A stretch of DNA of 64,000 nucleotides, from the NCBI RefSeq assembly GCF_024199945.1, contig NZ_JANADP010000001.1, forward strand, positions 4,278,001 through 4,342,000, read 5' to 3'. Under the pieces are notes generated by a model, which saw only the letters and a program-made list of their open reading frames with translations, was not told the origin of the DNA and made no database searches. A program made the translations under genes and the position numbers. The stretch is from Bradyrhizobium sp. CCGUVB4N (lineage in GTDB: Bacteria > Pseudomonadota > Alphaproteobacteria > Rhizobiales > Xanthobacteraceae). Each line of letters starts with the position of its first letter. Within the stretch, counting starts at the first letter, position 1. Shown one piece after another: positions 27,367 to 36,095 of the stretch.

Positions 27367-28095
27367 TCATTTCGACGAGGCGATGAAGCTTGCGAGCTCT
27401 GATGTCTCGGGGTTGGCGAACAGTTTTGCCGGCGGTCCCTGTTCCCAGACGCGGCCCTGGTGCATGAAGACGATGCGGTTGGCGACGTTGCGGGCAAAGC
27501 CCATCTCATGCGTGACCAGGATCATGGTCATGCCTTGCCTGGCCATCGCCTCCATCACCTTCAAGACTTCGCCGACAAGCTCGGGGTCGAGTGCGGAGGT
27601 CACCTCGTCGAACAGCATGAGGTGAGGGGCCATGGCGAGGCAGCGTGCGATCGCGACGCGCTGCTGCTGGCCGCCGGAGAGCTGCTCGGGCCAGGCGTCG
27701 ATCTTGTCGGCGAGGCCGACGCGGGTCAGCACGTCCTGCGCCAGCGCACGTGCTTTCGCTTTGTCGGTGCGGCCGGTGAGCAGTGGGGCGAGCGTGATGT
27801 TGCGCTCGACCTTCAGATGCGGAAACAGGTTGAAGGCCTGGAACACAATGCCGACGCGCTGACGAAACTTCTTCAGGTCGGGCATTTTGGCGTGGACCCT
27901 CTCGCCCTCGACGCGGATCTCGCCGGAATCGACGCTCTCCAGCGCGTTGATGCAGCGGAGCAGCGTCGACTTGCCCGAGCCCGAGCGGCCGATGATCGTG
28001 ACGATCTCGCCTTCCTCAACATCGAGCGAGACGCCCTTGAGCACCTCGACCTTGCCGAATGTCTTGTGCACGTCGCGGATTTCAACGAGAGCCAT
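27367..28095 (-). CDS. Amino-acid ABC transporter ATP-binding protein
   Basis: A 242-residue GlnQ/HisP-type ATPase: Walker A IGRSGSGKSTLLRC, Q-loop VFQAFNLFPHL, signature LSGGQQQRVAIARCL, Walker B LMLFDEVTSALDPE and H-loop LVTHEMGFA. Its start overlaps the permease gene at 28082 by 14 bases, showing translational coupling. It powers uptake of the amino acid bound by the protein at 26538. Confidence 0.93.
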   Translation of the reverse strand: MALVEIRDVHKTFGKVEVLKGVSLDVEEGEIVTIIGRSGSGKSTLLRCINALESVDSGEIRVEGERVHAKMPDLKKFRQRVGIVFQAFNLFPHLKVERNITLAPLLTGRTDKAKARALAQDVLTRVGLADKIDAWPEQLSGGQQQRVAIARCLAMAPHLMLFDEVTSALDPELVGEVLKVMEAMARQGMTMILVTHEMGFARNVANRIVFMHQGRVWEQGPPAKLFANPETSELASFIASSK

Positions 28096-28732
28096 CGAGG
28101 CGGGCCTCCAAGGAGCGGGACCAGAGCGTGAGCGGCAGGCACAGCGCAAAGTAGATCGCGGCGACGAGCGCGTAGGTGAGCAGCGGCTGGAACGTCGCCG
28201 CGCTCACCACTTGTCCGGCGCGGGCAAGCTCGACGAAGCCGACGATCGAGGCGAGCGAGGTGCCCTTGATCAGCTGCACCAGGAAGCCGACGGTCGGCGG
28301 CAGCGACAGCCGCAGCGCCTGCGGCGCGATGATGTGGCGGAACTGCTGCCAGGCGGAGAGGCCGAGGCAGGCACCGGCCTCCCATTGCGCCTGCTTCACC
28401 GCCTCGAGGCCGCCGCGCCAGATCTCGCCGAGGAAGGCGGCGGTGTAGAGCGTGTAGGCGACGGTGACCGCGACGATCGCGGGCACCTGGATGCCGAGGA
28501 AAACCGGCATGCCGAAATAGAAGAAGAACAAGAGCCCGAGCAGCGGCACGCTCTGGATCACCTGGATCAGCGCCGCCATCGTCCAGCGCAGGCCGTTGAA
28601 GCGGCTGATGCGCCCGAGCGCGAGGCCGAGCGCCAACGGCGCACCGAACGTGAGCGCGAGTGCGACCAGCGCGACGGTCCAGCGCAGGGCCGAAAACAGC
28701 GAGACGAAATCGATGAGGGTGAAGGATCGCAT
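28082..28732 (-). CDS. Amino-acid ABC transporter permease
   Basis: A 216-residue inner-membrane protein with about five helices and the EAA loop (GGLEAVKQAQWEAGACLGLSAWQQFRHIIAPQA) of polar amino acid permeases near residues 116-147. It overlaps the ATPase start and lies 10 bases after the second permease, with which it forms a heterodimer. Confidence 0.92.
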   Translation of the reverse strand: MRSFTLIDFVSLFSALRWTVALVALALTFGAPLALGLALGRISRFNGLRWTMAALIQVIQSVPLLGLLFFFYFGMPVFLGIQVPAIVAVTVAYTLYTAAFLGEIWRGGLEAVKQAQWEAGACLGLSAWQQFRHIIAPQALRLSLPPTVGFLVQLIKGTSLASIVGFVELARAGQVVSAATFQPLLTYALVAAIYFALCLPLTLWSRSLEARLDGSR

Positions 28733-28742
28733 CGCTTCGTCC

Positions 28743-29402
28743 CTACCTTCGCCGCGGCCAGCGGAAGGCGGCCGCCGCGATGATGGCGAACAGCGCCTTG
28801 AACGCCATCGCCATCGCGAAATAGACCACGCAGATCACCGCGTAGACCTCGAAGCTGCGATAGGTGCGGCTCTCGATGAAGCCGGCGACATGAAACAGCT
28901 CGTCGGCGGCGACCTGCGAGGCGAGCGAGGTGCCGAGCAGCAGCAGGACGAACTGGCTGGTCACGGCCGGATAGGCGTTGCGCAGGGCCGGCGGCAACAC
29001 GATGTGGCGGAACACCTGCCAGCCGGACAGCCCGAGGCATTGCCCCGCTTCGACCTGGCTTCGCGGAATGGAGTCGAGCCCCGAGCGGATGATCTCGACA
29101 GAATAGGCACCGAAATAGAGCGAGAGGGCGACCGCGGCGGATTCGAAGGCCGGGAGCTTCAGGCCGAAGGTCGGCAGCACGAAAAAGATGATGAAGATCT
29201 GGATCAGCGACGGCGTGTTGCGGAATAGCTCGATGTAACCGCGCACCAGCCAGCGCAGCGCTGCGATGCGACCCTTCAGTGCAACCGCGCCGGCAACGCC
29301 GATCAGGAGCCCGGCGACCGCCGCGATCGTCGTCAGCTCGAGCGTGACGATGGCCCCGTCGATGAGCTGGTTCTGATAGCGCCAGAGCGGGAGGAAGTTC
29401 AT
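28743..29402 (-). CDS. Amino-acid ABC transporter permease
   Basis: A 219-residue His/Glu/Gln/Arg-type permease with about five helices. The signature loop is SGLDSIPRSQVEAGQCLGLSGWQVFRHIVLPPALR around residues 107-140. An ELFRNTPSLIQIFIIFF segment, conserved in this family, precedes it. It starts 7 bases after the PLP deaminase stop and pairs with the permease at 28082. Confidence 0.92.
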   Translation of the reverse strand: MNFLPLWRYQNQLIDGAIVTLELTTIAAVAGLLIGVAGAVALKGRIAALRWLVRGYIELFRNTPSLIQIFIIFFVLPTFGLKLPAFESAAVALSLYFGAYSVEIIRSGLDSIPRSQVEAGQCLGLSGWQVFRHIVLPPALRNAYPAVTSQFVLLLLGTSLASQVAADELFHVAGFIESRTYRSFEVYAVICVVYFAMAMAFKALFAIIAAAAFRWPRRR

Positions 29403-29409
29403 GAGCCGC

Positions 29410-30705
29410 TCAGCCGAACTGGGTGGGAAGTGCGCGCGTCACGGTGCCGGCGGCATCGACGCCAAAAATCACGCGCCAGCGATCGAGGCAGGTGCAGGGA
29501 TGCGAGATGCCGAAGGCGATGACGTCTCCGACGTCGAGCGGGCAATCGGGCGCGACGGACAGGAACGCGTGCTGGTCGTTGAGGCGCGTGACTGACACGC
29601 TTGCGGCAAGCCCTTTCTGTTCGACGCCGTCGCGAAAGATGTGCAGCGGCTGCGGCAGTCCCTGATCGAACGAGGCGTCGCGCATGCCGAAGCCCGCAAT
29701 CGCAAGCCCGGCTTCGGGGCGCGACAGGACCTCGGCCCAGAGCGTCAGCGCGGGTCGAAAGCTTTCCGCCGCAGAGTGGTGCGTGCCGGCGATGACGAGA
29801 CCACCGCGCCGGTCGAGCTCGGCGAAGGCGCGGGCATAGATGCCGTGATCGGCAAAGAACAACGCACCGGAGCGCAGGACGACGGTCGCATGGCCATCAG
29901 CCTGCGCGGCCGGTGCGAGCGCGCGGGCCACGACATCGAAATAGGCCGAGCCGCCGGCGCTGAGGAGCAGCGGCAGGCGCGGGGCGGCAGCGCGGACCAT
30001 GGCGAACGCCGCGATGGTGCGCTCCATCAGCGCTGCAATCGCCTGCATGGTCGCCTCGGCATCGGGGGTCGCGACCGCGCCTTCGTAAGCAGCGACGCCA
30101 CCGAGCACGAGGCGGTCGGCGGCGAGCACCGCGGCAATCGTTGCCCCGACCGCGATGCGATCGCGCGCGCCGGCGCGGCCTGCGCCGAGCTCGATCAGCA
30201 CCGAGAGCTCGTGCCGGTCAGCGACGCGTGCCGCCTCGGCCAGCGCTGCGACTGCGGCCGGTGAATCGGCGAAAGCGTGAAGCTCGACATCGGGATAGGC
30301 GCTCAGCAGCGCGCCGAGCCGCCGGCCGGCCGCAAGCCCGCCGATTTCGTTGGCCAGCAGCAGCCGCCGCTCGCCATGACCAAGCAGCACGGCGGCCTGC
30401 TGGATATTGGCAACAGTCGTGCCCCAGGCGCCGGCCTCGCGCAGCGAGCGTGCGAGCTCCGGCGACATCGGCGTCTTGGCGTGAGGGGCAACGGCAACGC
30501 CGGCGCTCCGGCACCAACGCAGGAAGAGGTCGCGATTGGCGGCGAAGGCGGTCTCATCAAGCGTGAGGGCGGGCAGCGCGAGGTCGCCCCGTGCCGGCAG
30601 CCAGCCTTGGCTGCCAACGTGCTCGGCAGCGAGGCCATCGACCACGGGAATGCCCCGCGTTGTCGTGGACAGGCGCTGGTTATCCCACCGGGACAAAAAC
30701 TGCAT
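29410..30705 (-). CDS. Amino acid deaminase, fold-type III PLP enzyme (D-serine/D-threonine-type)
   Basis: A 431-residue PLP enzyme with an alanine racemase N-terminal barrel. The PLP lysine is in VAVAPHAKTPMSP (about residue 75), and the C-terminal zinc ligands are in FGISHPCTCLDRW (His and Cys). It is related to the enzyme at 9329 but longer, matching the amino acid deaminase branch. It would release ammonia through an enamine intermediate, which fits the RidA gene downstream. Start ATG 30703-30705 follows GAGGGAGTAAC; it is the first gene of the operon running to 23948. Confidence 0.82.
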   Translation of the reverse strand: MQFLSRWDNQRLSTTTRGIPVVDGLAAEHVGSQGWLPARGDLALPALTLDETAFAANRDLFLRWCRSAGVAVAPHAKTPMSPELARSLREAGAWGTTVANIQQAAVLLGHGERRLLLANEIGGLAAGRRLGALLSAYPDVELHAFADSPAAVAALAEAARVADRHELSVLIELGAGRAGARDRIAVGATIAAVLAADRLVLGGVAAYEGAVATPDAEATMQAIAALMERTIAAFAMVRAAAPRLPLLLSAGGSAYFDVVARALAPAAQADGHATVVLRSGALFFADHGIYARAFAELDRRGGLVIAGTHHSAAESFRPALTLWAEVLSRPEAGLAIAGFGMRDASFDQGLPQPLHIFRDGVEQKGLAASVSVTRLNDQHAFLSVAPDCPLDVGDVIAFGISHPCTCLDRWRVIFGVDAAGTVTRALPTQFG

Positions 30706-30848
30706 CGTTACTCCCTCGCGCGGCTCTTGACCGCTGAAGGGAACGATATGCGCTGATGACAACGTTGTCATTAGGCAAAATCAAGCACTCCAAGGCCAAA
30801 TTCGGAGCAGAGAGGTAATTAGGTAAAGCGACGTTCCCGCGCGTTGAG

Positions 30849-31691
30849 CTAGTGCTCGCCGCCCATCTGGGCGAACAGCTCTTCGATATCGACATCGACC
30901 TGGCCGGCGGCGCGGACGTGGCGGACTTCGAAGCTATCGGAGGCGAAGCGGTACTCGACGAGGCCGGTCTCCTTGATTGCGATCCGATCCTGCCGGGCGT
31001 CGTTGATCTTGAAGCCCGCCGAGGGGGTCCAGACGTGGCGCGTGTGGCGGAACGTGAAGTCGCGACGCTGGTGCACGTGACCGCTCGCGATCAGACGGAG
31101 ATCAACATGCGCAAACATCTCGATCAGCCGCGCGCGCGCCGGCTGCGGTACGTAGCGGATCGAGGTCTCAGGAGTTTCCGGGTCGTCGGGCAGGTTGAGA
31201 AACAGCGGCTTGTGGATGAACAGCGCGACCGGTTTGCCGTTCACGCGCGAAATGTCTGAAGCAAGCCAGTCGAACTGCTCGGCCTCGAACGCGAGCCCTG
31301 AATTCATCGCGAGCGAGTTGAGACCGATGAAGCGCCAGCCCGCGGCCTCGAACGACCAATGATCCTCGCCGATGATGTCGCGGAACTGCTGGCGGTGTGC
31401 TTCCGCGACCGGCGGCTTGGGCGCAGGCCCGATTGCGGTCGGGTTGTCGCCGATGTCGTGATTGCCCGGAACATAGCGGCAGTCGACGGGCAGCGCGTCG
31501 TGCAGGCCCTTTGCAAACTGCATATCGTCGCGGCTCGTCGGACCGTCGAAGGACACATCGCCGGTGTTGATCACGAGATCAGGCCTGTCAGCGTCGATAT
31601 GCTCGCTGACGCGATGGAAGTTCGCGATCAGGCCGGGAAAGCGCCGGCCGAGATGCGTGTCGGAAATCTGGGTGAGGCGAAATTCGGACAT
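30849..31691 (-). CDS. Calcineurin-like metallophosphoesterase (CpdA-like)
   Basis: A 280-residue metallophosphatase with all core motifs: QISDTHLGRRF, INTGDVSFDGP, VPGNHDIGDN and ASGHVHQRRDF, giving the Asp, Asn and His ligands of a dinuclear metal centre. It belongs to the class III cyclic nucleotide phosphodiesterase-like group, but the substrate is uncertain. The ATG was chosen where the conserved LTQISDTHL strand begins; the open frame upstream overlaps another gene. A 68-base gap separates it from the gene at 31760. Confidence 0.85.
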   Translation of the reverse strand: MSEFRLTQISDTHLGRRFPGLIANFHRVSEHIDADRPDLVINTGDVSFDGPTSRDDMQFAKGLHDALPVDCRYVPGNHDIGDNPTAIGPAPKPPVAEAHRQQFRDIIGEDHWSFEAAGWRFIGLNSLAMNSGLAFEAEQFDWLASDISRVNGKPVALFIHKPLFLNLPDDPETPETSIRYVPQPARARLIEMFAHVDLRLIASGHVHQRRDFTFRHTRHVWTPSAGFKINDARQDRIAIKETGLVEYRFASDSFEVRHVRAAGQVDVDIEELFAQMGGEH

Positions 31692-31759
31692 GGGCGAAGT
31701 ATCGCCCGCGCAAACGTCGGAACGATGACGCGTGCGCAAAACCTGCGATCGAACAAAGT

Positions 31760-32377
31760 TTAAAGCACGCGATAGCGGATCGTGTAATCGTCCTGCGGCG
31801 CGACGGCGCCTGCAAGTGGCGAGGCGATGCGGTCGGCGAGATGCCAGGGACTGAACTGCTCGGTGCGATGCGGCTCGGCGGGCAGGCGCAGGCGGAATTC
31901 GAACGTGCCCTTGCCGGGCAGGTTCACGACCAGCATCCGGTCGGCTGTGCGATGGTTGAGCGCGACCGCGCCGCGCAGCAACGCGCGTCCGTCGGCGAGA
32001 TCGCTGACGCCGCTGACCAGAGCGAGGGTCTGGTTGCGGTCGGTGTGCAATTCGATCTGGGTGTCGGCGGTGACCGCCGCGAGCGTTTCCCGCGGCATGC
32101 GGATCTCGAACTCGACCGCGGGCTTGGACGGGTTGAGGCCGAGATAGGCGAGCGCGGCGTGGCGCATGTCGTAGGCGGCAAAAGCGAGCAGGGCGAGGGC
32201 GGCGAGCACGGCCAGGCCGTGCCTGACAACATCGCGCCAGGTCCGGTATCCCAGGCGGAAATACACGGTCATTGCCAGCGCAACAGCGAGTGCCGCTGCG
32301 ACGCCAGCCAGCGCTGACATCCAGATGCCGAGCTGGCCATCGGCGGATTCGGTCCAAAGGCTGGGCAGGGTGTTCAT
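31760..32377 (-). CDS. Hypothetical membrane-anchored protein
   Basis: A 205-residue protein with two N-terminal hydrophobic helices (about residues 17-39 and 53-72), then a roughly 130-residue soluble domain rich in beta strands (VEFEIRMPRETLAAV, MLVVNLPGKGTFEFRLRLPA). The end QDDYTIRYRVL suggests an immunoglobulin-like exported domain. No family is recognised. ATG was placed after AAGAGAGC. It is divergent from the MAPEG gene. Confidence 0.62.
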   Translation of the reverse strand: MNTLPSLWTESADGQLGIWMSALAGVAAALAVALAMTVYFRLGYRTWRDVVRHGLAVLAALALLAFAAYDMRHAALAYLGLNPSKPAVEFEIRMPRETLAAVTADTQIELHTDRNQTLALVSGVSDLADGRALLRGAVALNHRTADRMLVVNLPGKGTFEFRLRLPAEPHRTEQFSPWHLADRIASPLAGAVAPQDDYTIRYRVL

Positions 32378-32543
32378 GCTGCTCTCTTGGCGCTCTCTCG
32401 CCGGGCTCGAGGGGGGCAAAAATCGCTTTAAAGATCGGCAGTTGGTCGCAGATGCAGGAACGCCGGTTCAACTGGTTGATTGTCAGCGCCAGAAGTCGCG
32501 GCTAATGACGGTCTGCGGCACGCCGCCTCACGGGAAAGTTCCG

Positions 32544-32966
32544 ATGTCTGTCCAAATGGTCCTGCTGCCGGTCTTCGTGCAGGTCGGCCTCACCTTCGCG
32601 CTCCTGCTCGGCATGGTGTTCGGGCGCCGGAATGCGCTGGTCTCGGGCGAGACCAAGATCCGCGACATCGCGCTCGGCGAGCCGAACTGGCCGAAGGGGG
32701 CTACCCAGGTCGCCAATTGCTACCGCAACCAGTTCGAGCTGCCGGTGCTGTTCTATGCGCTGATCGCGCTGGCGCTGCCGCTCCGCCATGCCGATCTCTT
32801 CATCGTGCTGATGTCCTGGGTGTTCGTGGTGACGCGCTTTGCCCATGCCGGCGTGTTTGTGACCTCGAACGATCTCGGCCGGCGCTCGTCGGTCTGGCTC
32901 GCCGGCGTGCTGGTGCTGCTGGCGATGTGGATCTACTTCGCACTCAAAATTCTGTTGCTGATCTGA
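32544..32966 (+). CDS. MAPEG-family membrane protein
   Basis: A 140-residue four-helix membrane protein. The family pattern NCYRNQFELPVLFYALIALALPL (helix 2, with the Arg/Asn/Glu cluster) and VVTRFAHAGVFVTSND is clear. MAPEG proteins include glutathione transferases and related enzymes; bacterial members of this kind have no assigned activity. An in-frame ATG at 32505 is an alternative start. RsmB follows 115 bases later. Confidence 0.83.
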   Translation: MSVQMVLLPVFVQVGLTFALLLGMVFGRRNALVSGETKIRDIALGEPNWPKGATQVANCYRNQFELPVLFYALIALALPLRHADLFIVLMSWVFVVTRFAHAGVFVTSNDLGRRSSVWLAGVLVLLAMWIYFALKILLLI

Positions 32967-32969
32967 CCC

Positions 32970-33030
32970 GCGCATGATCCGGAAAAGTGGCCACCGGTTT
33001 TCCGACAAGATCAAGCGCAATAACAAACCC
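32970..33030. repeat. Rhizobial repeat GCATGATCCGGAAAAGTGG...CCGGTTTTCC
   Basis: GCATGATCCGGAAAAGTGG and CCACCGGTTTTCCGAC...GATCAAGCGC form an imperfect inverted repeat of a type widespread between genes in Rhizobiales. It lies between the MAPEG and RsmB genes. Confidence 0.7.
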
Positions 33031-33081
33031 TTAGAGCGCGATCTTAAAATCGCGCCGTCGGACCTGATCTGAAAGATTCAA

Positions 33082-34383
33082 ATGACTCCCGCTGCCCGGC
33101 TGTCCGCAGCCATCGAACTGATCGACACCATCGAACGCGACCGCGTGCCCGCGGCGAAAGCGCTGAAGGAGTGGGGCACCGCGCACCGCTTTGCCGGCTC
33201 CGGCGACCGCGCTGCCATTGCCGGCCTGGTCTGGGACGTGCTGCGCCGGTTTTCCTCCAGCGCGTTCCTGATGGGCTCCGATTCGGCCCGCGCGCGGCTG
33301 ATCGGCATGCTCCGCCTCGAGCGGAACATGGACACCGCCACCATGGCCGCCTTGTTCGACGGCAGCCGGTTTGCGCCCGAGCCGCTGACGGCGGCCGAGG
33401 AGGCCGCGCTTGCCTCGCGATCCTTGAAAGATGCGCCCGCCGCGATCGCCGGCGACTACCCCGAATGGCTGGATTCCCATCTCGCCAAGGTGTTCGGCGA
33501 GGACCGCGCGGCGGAGGCCGTGGCGATGGCGAGCCGGGCACCGCTCGACCTGCGCGTCAACACGCTAAAATCCAATCGCGACAAGGTGCTGAAGGCGCTT
33601 GCTCATCTTCATGCGAAACCGACGCAATGGTCGCCAAATGGCCTGCGCATCGAGCTTTCGGCCGATGCGCGCAACCCGGGCATCCAGGCGGAAGAGGATT
33701 TCATCAAGGGCGGCGTTGAAGTGCAGGACGAAGGATCGCAGCTTGCGGCCCTTCTCACCGCGGCAAAACCGGGCGAGCAGGTGATCGATCTCTGCGCCGG
33801 CGCCGGCGGCAAGACGCTGGCGCTCGCAGCCATGATGCAGGGGAAAGGCCGGCTGATCGCGACCGACAGCGACAAGCGTCAGCTCGCACCGATCCACGAG
33901 CGGCTGTCGCGCGCCGGCGTCCACAATGCCGATGTCCGCACGCCCAAGGGCGAGGCCGATCCGCTGGCCGATATCCGCGCGACCGCCGACCTCGTCGTCA
34001 TCGACGCGCCCTGCACGGGAACCGGAACCTGGCGTCGCAATCCCGATGCCAAATGGCGCATGCGCCCGGGCGCGCTTGAGATTCGCTTGAAGGACCAGGC
34101 CGAGGTGCTGGAGCGCGCCGTGCCGCTGGTGAAGGCCGGCGGCCGCATCGCCTACATCACCTGCTCGGTCTTGCCTGAGGAAAACGGCGAGCAGGTGAGG
34201 GCCTTCGTCGCGAAGCATCCGGACTTCGCGGTGGTGCCGCCGGAGCAGACCGCGAGCGTGCTCTGGGACAAGGCCGAGGCATTTGGGCAAGCGGCGCTGC
34301 AGTCGGACGAGGGCTGGCTGATGACGCCAAGGCGGACCGGGACGGACGGGTTCTTCGTGTCCGTTCTGAAAAAGGGCGGCTGA
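33082..34383 (+). CDS. RsmB/NOP-family rRNA cytosine-C5 methyltransferase
   Basis: A 433-residue Fmu/NOL1 family protein. The N-terminal 130 residues form the NusB-like RNA-binding part; then come DLCAGAGGKTLALAAMMQ (SAM motif I, about residue 236), VIDAPCTGTGTWRRNPD with the first catalytic Cys (motif IV) and AYITCSVLPEENGEQV with the second (motif VI). It methylates a cytosine of 16S rRNA, C967 in E. coli. It precedes the cold shock and guaA region. Confidence 0.9.
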   Translation: MTPAARLSAAIELIDTIERDRVPAAKALKEWGTAHRFAGSGDRAAIAGLVWDVLRRFSSSAFLMGSDSARARLIGMLRLERNMDTATMAALFDGSRFAPEPLTAAEEAALASRSLKDAPAAIAGDYPEWLDSHLAKVFGEDRAAEAVAMASRAPLDLRVNTLKSNRDKVLKALAHLHAKPTQWSPNGLRIELSADARNPGIQAEEDFIKGGVEVQDEGSQLAALLTAAKPGEQVIDLCAGAGGKTLALAAMMQGKGRLIATDSDKRQLAPIHERLSRAGVHNADVRTPKGEADPLADIRATADLVVIDAPCTGTGTWRRNPDAKWRMRPGALEIRLKDQAEVLERAVPLVKAGGRIAYITCSVLPEENGEQVRAFVAKHPDFAVVPPEQTASVLWDKAEAFGQAALQSDEGWLMTPRRTGTDGFFVSVLKKGG

Positions 34384-34395
34384 TCTTGCTCGCCC

Positions 34396-34497
34396 GTCAT
34401 TCCGGGGCGCCCGAAGGGCGAGCCCGGAATCCATCGGGCGGCGGATTCCGCGGATCAATGGATTCCGGGCTCTCGCTTCGCGAGCCCCGGAATGACA
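34396..34497. repeat. Palindromic repeat, CATTCCGGGGC family
   Basis: Arms GTCATTCCGGGGCGCCCGAAGG...CCCGGAATCCAT and ATGGATTCCGGGCTC...GAGCCCCGGAATGAC pair over nearly the full length. It is the best preserved copy of the family seen at 5750 and 19958. Confidence 0.82.
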
Positions 34498-34505
34498 GCG
34501 CAAAC

Positions 34506-34540
34506 AAAAACCCCGCGAACCGGAAGCCCGGTCGCGGGGG
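34506..34540 (-). terminator. Rho-independent terminator of the cold shock gene
   Basis: Read on the minus strand, CCCCGCGACCGG, a GCTT loop and CCGGTTCGCGGGG are followed directly by TTTTTG. That is a GC-rich stem with one bulge and a T-run, 60 bases after the cold shock stop. It is the clearest intrinsic terminator in the window. Confidence 0.85.
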
Positions 34541-34598
34541 CTCTGAACTCAACGATCTGCCGGTACGTCCGTGGTCAGATCGCGAATGTCGCGGTCAA

Positions 34599-34808
34599 CT
34601 AGCCGGCGCGGAGGTTGTCGGCCGAGGACTTGCCGCTGCGGCGGTCCGCAACGATGTCGAAGGAGACCTTCTGGCCCTCGTTGAGGGTGCTCAGACCAGC
34701 GCGCTCAACGGCGCTGATGTGAACGAAGACGTCCTTTGCGCCGTCATCCGGCTGGATGAAGCCGAAGCCCTTTTGGTTGTTGAACCACTTCACGGTGCCC
34801 ATTGCCAT
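34599..34808 (-). CDS. Cold shock protein (CspA family)
   Basis: A 69-residue OB-fold protein with both nucleic-acid motifs: KWFNNQKGFGFIQPD (RNP1) and DVFVHISAV (RNP2). It binds single-stranded RNA/DNA as an RNA chaperone. Two starts are possible, 6 bases apart. The inner ATG (giving MAMGTVKW) is favoured because AAAGGA lies about 8 bases before it but only 2 before the outer ATG at 34812-34814. A strong intrinsic terminator follows at 34506. The 250 bases upstream hold no gene and could include a structured 5' leader. Confidence 0.94.
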   Translation of the reverse strand: MAMGTVKWFNNQKGFGFIQPDDGAKDVFVHISAVERAGLSTLNEGQKVSFDIVADRRSGKSSADNLRAG

Positions 34809-35061
34809 AGTCATTTCCTTTCAATTGACGATGCACTCAGGGGGACAAATGCACATTGCTGCGCCCATCATCCCGGTTGGTCGATTTTGGAGAAATACCT
34901 GAAACGTGCTCGCCCATTGAAATGAGACGGAGCGGCCCAGTCGTTCGGCCAAGGATCGATGTTCACAATCTAGCGATTTTTTGGGGCAACTTCAAGGCGG
35001 CACGCGCCCACAGCGAGCGCCGCGCAGTTTGCTATTTTGCGCTGCACACCGAGCGGTTCCG

Positions 35062-35394
35062 TCAGTCCACGATGAAGAGGGTAGCGCCCGTCGCCGTCGA
35101 TGAGCGGTGCGCGGCGTCGCCGAAATCCGAGACCTGGTAGCTCATGCCCGGCGTCAGCTTGAACTTGCGTCCGTCGCGCAGCTCGCTGTCGAGTTCGCCC
35201 GCGAGCACGTACAGCACGTGGCCGCGGTCGCACCAATGATCGGCGAGATAGCCCGGCGAATACTCCACCATCCGCACCCGGAGATCGCCGATGTTGAGCG
35301 TGCGCCACAGCGCGTGCCCGGTCTCCCCGGGATGCGTTGTCGCCTCGACCTTGCTCCAGTCGGTGACGGTGAAGGGTGAGGTGGGGAGCTTCAT
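35062..35394 (-). CDS. Cupin-fold protein (DHCW-motif type)
   Basis: A 110-residue single-domain cupin with YLADHWCDRGHVLYVLAGELDSELRDGRKFKLTPGMSYQVSD. The His residues and the D-H-x-C group fit the small DHCW-motif cupin family, whose function is unknown. RTLNIGDLRVRMVEYSPGY precedes the motif. The gene is monocistronic, with palindromic DNA upstream. Confidence 0.75.
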   Translation of the reverse strand: MKLPTSPFTVTDWSKVEATTHPGETGHALWRTLNIGDLRVRMVEYSPGYLADHWCDRGHVLYVLAGELDSELRDGRKFKLTPGMSYQVSDFGDAAHRSSTATGATLFIVD

Positions 35395-35425
35395 GGTGGG
35401 GTCCTGTCTCTGGGCCGGCGGTCAC

Positions 35426-35540
35426 GTAGGGTGGGCAAAGCCTCCGCTTCGCTCGAAGAGCGAAGTCGGACGCGTGCCCACGTTCCCTTGCGATTTTGAA
35501 AGAGATCGTGGGCACGGCGCAAGCGCGCCTTTGCCCACCC
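35426..35540. repeat. Palindromic repeat, GTAGGGTGGGCAAAG type
   Basis: Outer arms GTAGGGTGGGCAAAG and CTTTGCCCACC pair; inner CGTGCCCACG/CGTGGGCACG also pair, and CTTCGCTCGAAGAGCGAAG is a local hairpin. The element fills most of the gap between the genes at 35062 and 35574. Confidence 0.78.
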
Positions 35541-35573
35541 AATGAGAGCTTCGCTCGGAATGATCGACAGCCC

Positions 35574-35945
35574 TCAATGCGGCAAATGATTAGCCGATCC
35601 CTGCACGATCAGCCCCGCATCATTCACCCGCAGATATTCGCAGATGCGCTTGCCCCGCTCGTTCTCGTAAAACACCACCAGGCTATCCGGGCTCACGAAC
35701 ACATCGATCAGCGAAAAGTGCAGCTCCGGCAGCAGCCCGATCGCCTTGCTCCAATACGCCCGCAAGGCATCCTTGCCGCGCACGGTGCCACTGGCGTCAA
35801 ATCCCATCACCGGGATCCGGTCCGAGGTCATCACGGCGGCGTCGTCGTAAAGCGTGAGCACGCGCTCGAGATCGCGGGCATTCCAGGCCTCGAGCCAGGT
35901 CCGGCCGAGGGCGGCCAGCGTTGATGGCGGGTGGTGCTGCGACAT
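35574..35945 (-). CDS. SnoaL/NTF2-like domain protein
   Basis: A 123-residue NTF2-fold protein: RTWLEAWNARDLERVLTLYDDAAVMTSDRIP at the N-terminus, then GKDALRAYWSKAIGLLPELHFSLIDVFVSPDSLVVFYENERGKRICEYLRVND. This is the nuclear-transport-factor-2/SnoaL pattern. These small proteins may bind or isomerise small molecules; nothing here identifies a ligand. It is divergent from guaA. Confidence 0.78.
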   Translation of the reverse strand: MSQHHPPSTLAALGRTWLEAWNARDLERVLTLYDDAAVMTSDRIPVMGFDASGTVRGKDALRAYWSKAIGLLPELHFSLIDVFVSPDSLVVFYENERGKRICEYLRVNDAGLIVQGSANHLPH

Positions 35946-36095
35946 GGGCGGTCTCCCTGATCGGCCCCTCTGTGACGTGGGGGCACATATAGGTCAATAA
36001 TACTTACCTATTTTGATTTGTCCATGCCCAAAGAAGAATGTGGGCGCGCGGCCCGCGTGGTTGCGGGCAGGGGCGTGGTCGCGTATCTGCTGGCC

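Noticed and set aside
34386..34925. A 179-residue plus-strand frame across the repeat and the cold shock gene
   Set aside because: It runs through a palindromic repeat, the terminator and antisense to the cold shock gene.
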